Below, piece by piece: positions 4,932 to 6,457 of a stretch of DNA of 6,457 nucleotides. Position numbers and translations under genes: made by a program. The notes under the pieces were generated by a model that searched no databases, was not told the DNA's origin, and saw nothing but the letters and a program-made list of their open reading frames with translations. The DNA comes from Bacteroidia bacterium. GTDB taxonomy: Bacteria; Bacteroidota; Bacteroidia; Bacteroidales; CAJPTX01. The stretch spans positions 1-6,457 of the forward strand of contig CAJPTS010000110.1 of NCBI GenBank assembly GCA_905373625.1, in the 5' to 3' direction. The number at the start of each line of letters is the position of its first letter. The first letter of the stretch is position 1.

Positions 4932-6457
4932 ATGAGCGATATATTTGAAAGAATGACTGAGCGTGCGCAGGATTCTGTGAATCGTGGCGGTATGTATGCG
5001 AAGGAATTCGGGCAGCAAGCCGTAACTCCTGCACATATCCTCCTCGGTATTATAGAGCAAAATGAGCAGCTGGTGGGCTTCATCTTTAATAAGATAGGTG
5101 CTAATACTGAAAATATACGCACGGCAGTGCAATCGGTGGTTAAAAGCCAGCCGAGAGTATCTGGCGGTGAACTGTTTATGAGCCGCGAAGCACAAGAGAT
5201 GCTGGAGCGTGCTGATGCTGAAGCAAAGAAGATGGGCGATAGCTATATCACCATCGAACATATACTGCTGGCACTTTGCAATACCAAAGGCGAGGTGGGC
5301 GATATTTTCAAACATGCGGGCATTAGCGAAGCGAAATTGCGAGAGGCTATTGCCGTAATACGTAAAGGAAAAAAAGTGGACAACAAACGAGCAGAGAATA
5401 CATACGAGGCGCTGTCGCGTTACGCCATAGACCTCAATGCACAAGCAGAGTCGGGCAAACTTGATCCTGTTATAGGGCGTGATGAGGAAATTAGACGTGT
5501 GCTGCAAATACTGTCGCGTCGTACCAAGAATAACCCCATCCTGATAGGTGAACCTGGTGTTGGTAAAACGGCTATAGCAGAAGGTATCGCACACCGTATC
5601 GTACGCGGCGATGTACCCGACAACTTGCTGGACAAGCGTATTTATTCACTCGATATGGGCGCTCTCATCGCGGGAGCAAAATATCAAGGGGAGTTTGAAG
5701 AACGTTTGAAGAGCGTGGTGAACGAGGTTGTGAACTCGGAGGGGAATATAGTCCTCTTCATAGATGAAATTCACACTTTGGTGGGTGCGGGAAAAGGTGA
5801 GGGTGCTATGGATGCAGCCAACATCTTAAAACCTGCATTAGCTCGAGGCGAGTTGCGTGCCATAGGTGCCACCACCTTGCAAGAGTATCAAAAGTATTTC
5901 GAGCAAGATAAGGCGCTCGAGCGGCGTTTTCAACGAGTGCTGATCGAAGAACCGACTGCCGAAGATGCGGTGTCTATCCTCCGTGGTCTGCGCGAGCGTT
6001 TTGAGGCTTATCACAATCTGCGTATTAAGGACGAAGCCATAGTCGCTTCTGTAGAACTCTCGCAGCGCTATATAGGCGACCGTTTCTTGCCCGACAAGGC
6101 GATAGACCTCGTAGATGAGGCGGCTGCCCGTATACGGTTGCAAGCTAATTCGGTGCCCGAGGCGCTCGATGAAATAGAACGTAAGATTGTGCAACTCGAA
6201 ATTGAGCGTGAAGCGTTTAAGCGTGAACAAGATAAGCAGCAACTCGAAAAAGTGACGCAAGAGCTAGCAAATCTGAACGAAAAACGTACGCAGATGCGCA
6301 GCCAGTGGGAAGAAGAAAAGGGGATGGTGGACGAGATACATCGTCTCAAACAGGAGAATGAAAAACTGGTCAATGAGGCAAACGAAGCGGAGCGCAATGC
6401 TGAATACTCAAAAGTGGCTGAGTTACGTTTTGGAACAATCCCAGCCATACAGGAAAG
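4932..6457 (+). CDS. clpB: ATP-dependent chaperone ClpB (5' part, runs off window)
   Basis: ClpB is the cytoplasmic hexameric AAA+ disaggregase that works with DnaK to rescue aggregated proteins after heat stress. The window holds 508 codons, intact in frame, of an expected 860 or so. The N-terminal double Clp repeat spans about residues 1-145. NBD1 follows, with Walker A GEPGVGKT (206-213), pore-loop Y251 in AKYQGEFEER, Walker B VLFIDE (274-279) and arginine-finger residues R331-R332 in LERRFQ. The coiled-coil middle domain begins near 408 and continues past the cut (QLEIERE, QWEEEKG, AEYSKVAELRFG). The long middle domain makes it ClpB rather than ClpC or ClpA. NBD1 closely resembles Bacteroides ClpB. 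An ATG at 4926 is out of frame; the AAGGAG spacing favours 4932. NBD2 and the stop codon are outside the window. Confidence 0.96.
   Translation, partial: MSDIFERMTERAQDSVNRGGMYAKEFGQQAVTPAHILLGIIEQNEQLVGFIFNKIGANTENIRTAVQSVVKSQPRVSGGELFMSREAQEMLERADAEAKKMGDSYITIEHILLALCNTKGEVGDIFKHAGISEAKLREAIAVIRKGKKVDNKRAENTYEALSRYAIDLNAQAESGKLDPVIGRDEEIRRVLQILSRRTKNNPILIGEPGVGKTAIAEGIAHRIVRGDVPDNLLDKRIYSLDMGALIAGAKYQGEFEERLKSVVNEVVNSEGNIVLFIDEIHTLVGAGKGEGAMDAANILKPALARGELRAIGATTLQEYQKYFEQDKALERRFQRVLIEEPTAEDAVSILRGLRERFEAYHNLRIKDEAIVASVELSQRYIGDRFLPDKAIDLVDEAAARIRLQANSVPEALDEIERKIVQLEIEREAFKREQDKQQLEKVTQELANLNEKRTQMRSQWEEEKGMVDEIHRLKQENEKLVNEANEAERNAEYSKVAELRFGTIPAIQE

Noticed and set aside
4751..4948. 65-codon + strand frame from TTG overlapping the clpB start
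   Set aside because: It starts with TTG, has no ribosome site and no recognisable family, and it runs into clpB in another frame. It is best explained as chance.
4893..5594. 233-codon minus-strand frame across the 5' part of clpB
   Set aside because: It lies wholly antisense to a convincing ClpB coding region and its start, and the translation shows no family features.
5838..6260. 140-codon minus-strand frame opposite clpB (with a second one at 6068-6448)
   Set aside because: Both are antisense to the ClpB NBD1 and middle domain, and the Ser/Leu-rich translations are typical shadows of Glu/Lys-rich coding.

Overview
The window looks like chromosomal DNA from a member of the Bacteroidales (phylum Bacteroidota). 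The evidence is protein resemblance: the aspartate transcarbamoylase regulatory chain and the ClpB chaperone read closely like Bacteroides/Porphyromonas-type sequences. Most genes also lack Shine-Dalgarno sites, and the best promoter candidate (TACCTTTG, 166-173) fits the Bacteroidota -7 consensus TAnnTTTG. All genes lie on the + strand. I see no tRNA, rRNA, CRISPR array or insertion sequence.

Layout. Positions 1-165 are non-coding and repeat-rich: a 10-bp direct repeat, three heptad-spaced TTCGTC copies, and a perfect 20-bp GC-rich palindrome at 84-103. A probable promoter follows, then a leader of about 160 nt. The leader holds a possible 38-codon Phe/Leu-rich peptide (223-339), which overlaps a hairpin with a T7 run. 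Its stop codon is two bases before the first gene. Next comes a compact operon: a YigZ/IMPACT-family protein (342-944), pyrB (985-1908), pyrI (1934-2404) and thiL (2405-3475). A strong intrinsic terminator at 3510-3537 closes it. A separate DUF89/ARMT1-like gene (3599-4516) follows, then a 415-bp intergenic region with repeats, dyads and a marginal small ORF, and finally the first 508 codons of clpB (4932 to the window end).

Function. pyrB and pyrI encode the catalytic and regulatory chains of a CTP/ATP-regulated class B aspartate transcarbamoylase, the committed step of pyrimidine synthesis. thiL makes thiamine diphosphate. DUF89 proteins are metal-dependent phosphatases thought to remove damaged or surplus phosphometabolites, but this copy appears to lack two of the three usual metal ligands. 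ClpB is the heat-shock disaggregase.

The most interesting candidate is the operon leader. A U-rich peptide-coding leader over a terminator-like hairpin resembles in principle the UTP-sensing pyrBI attenuator of enterobacteria, although here the first gene is yigZ-like. This is an inference from sequence arrangement only.
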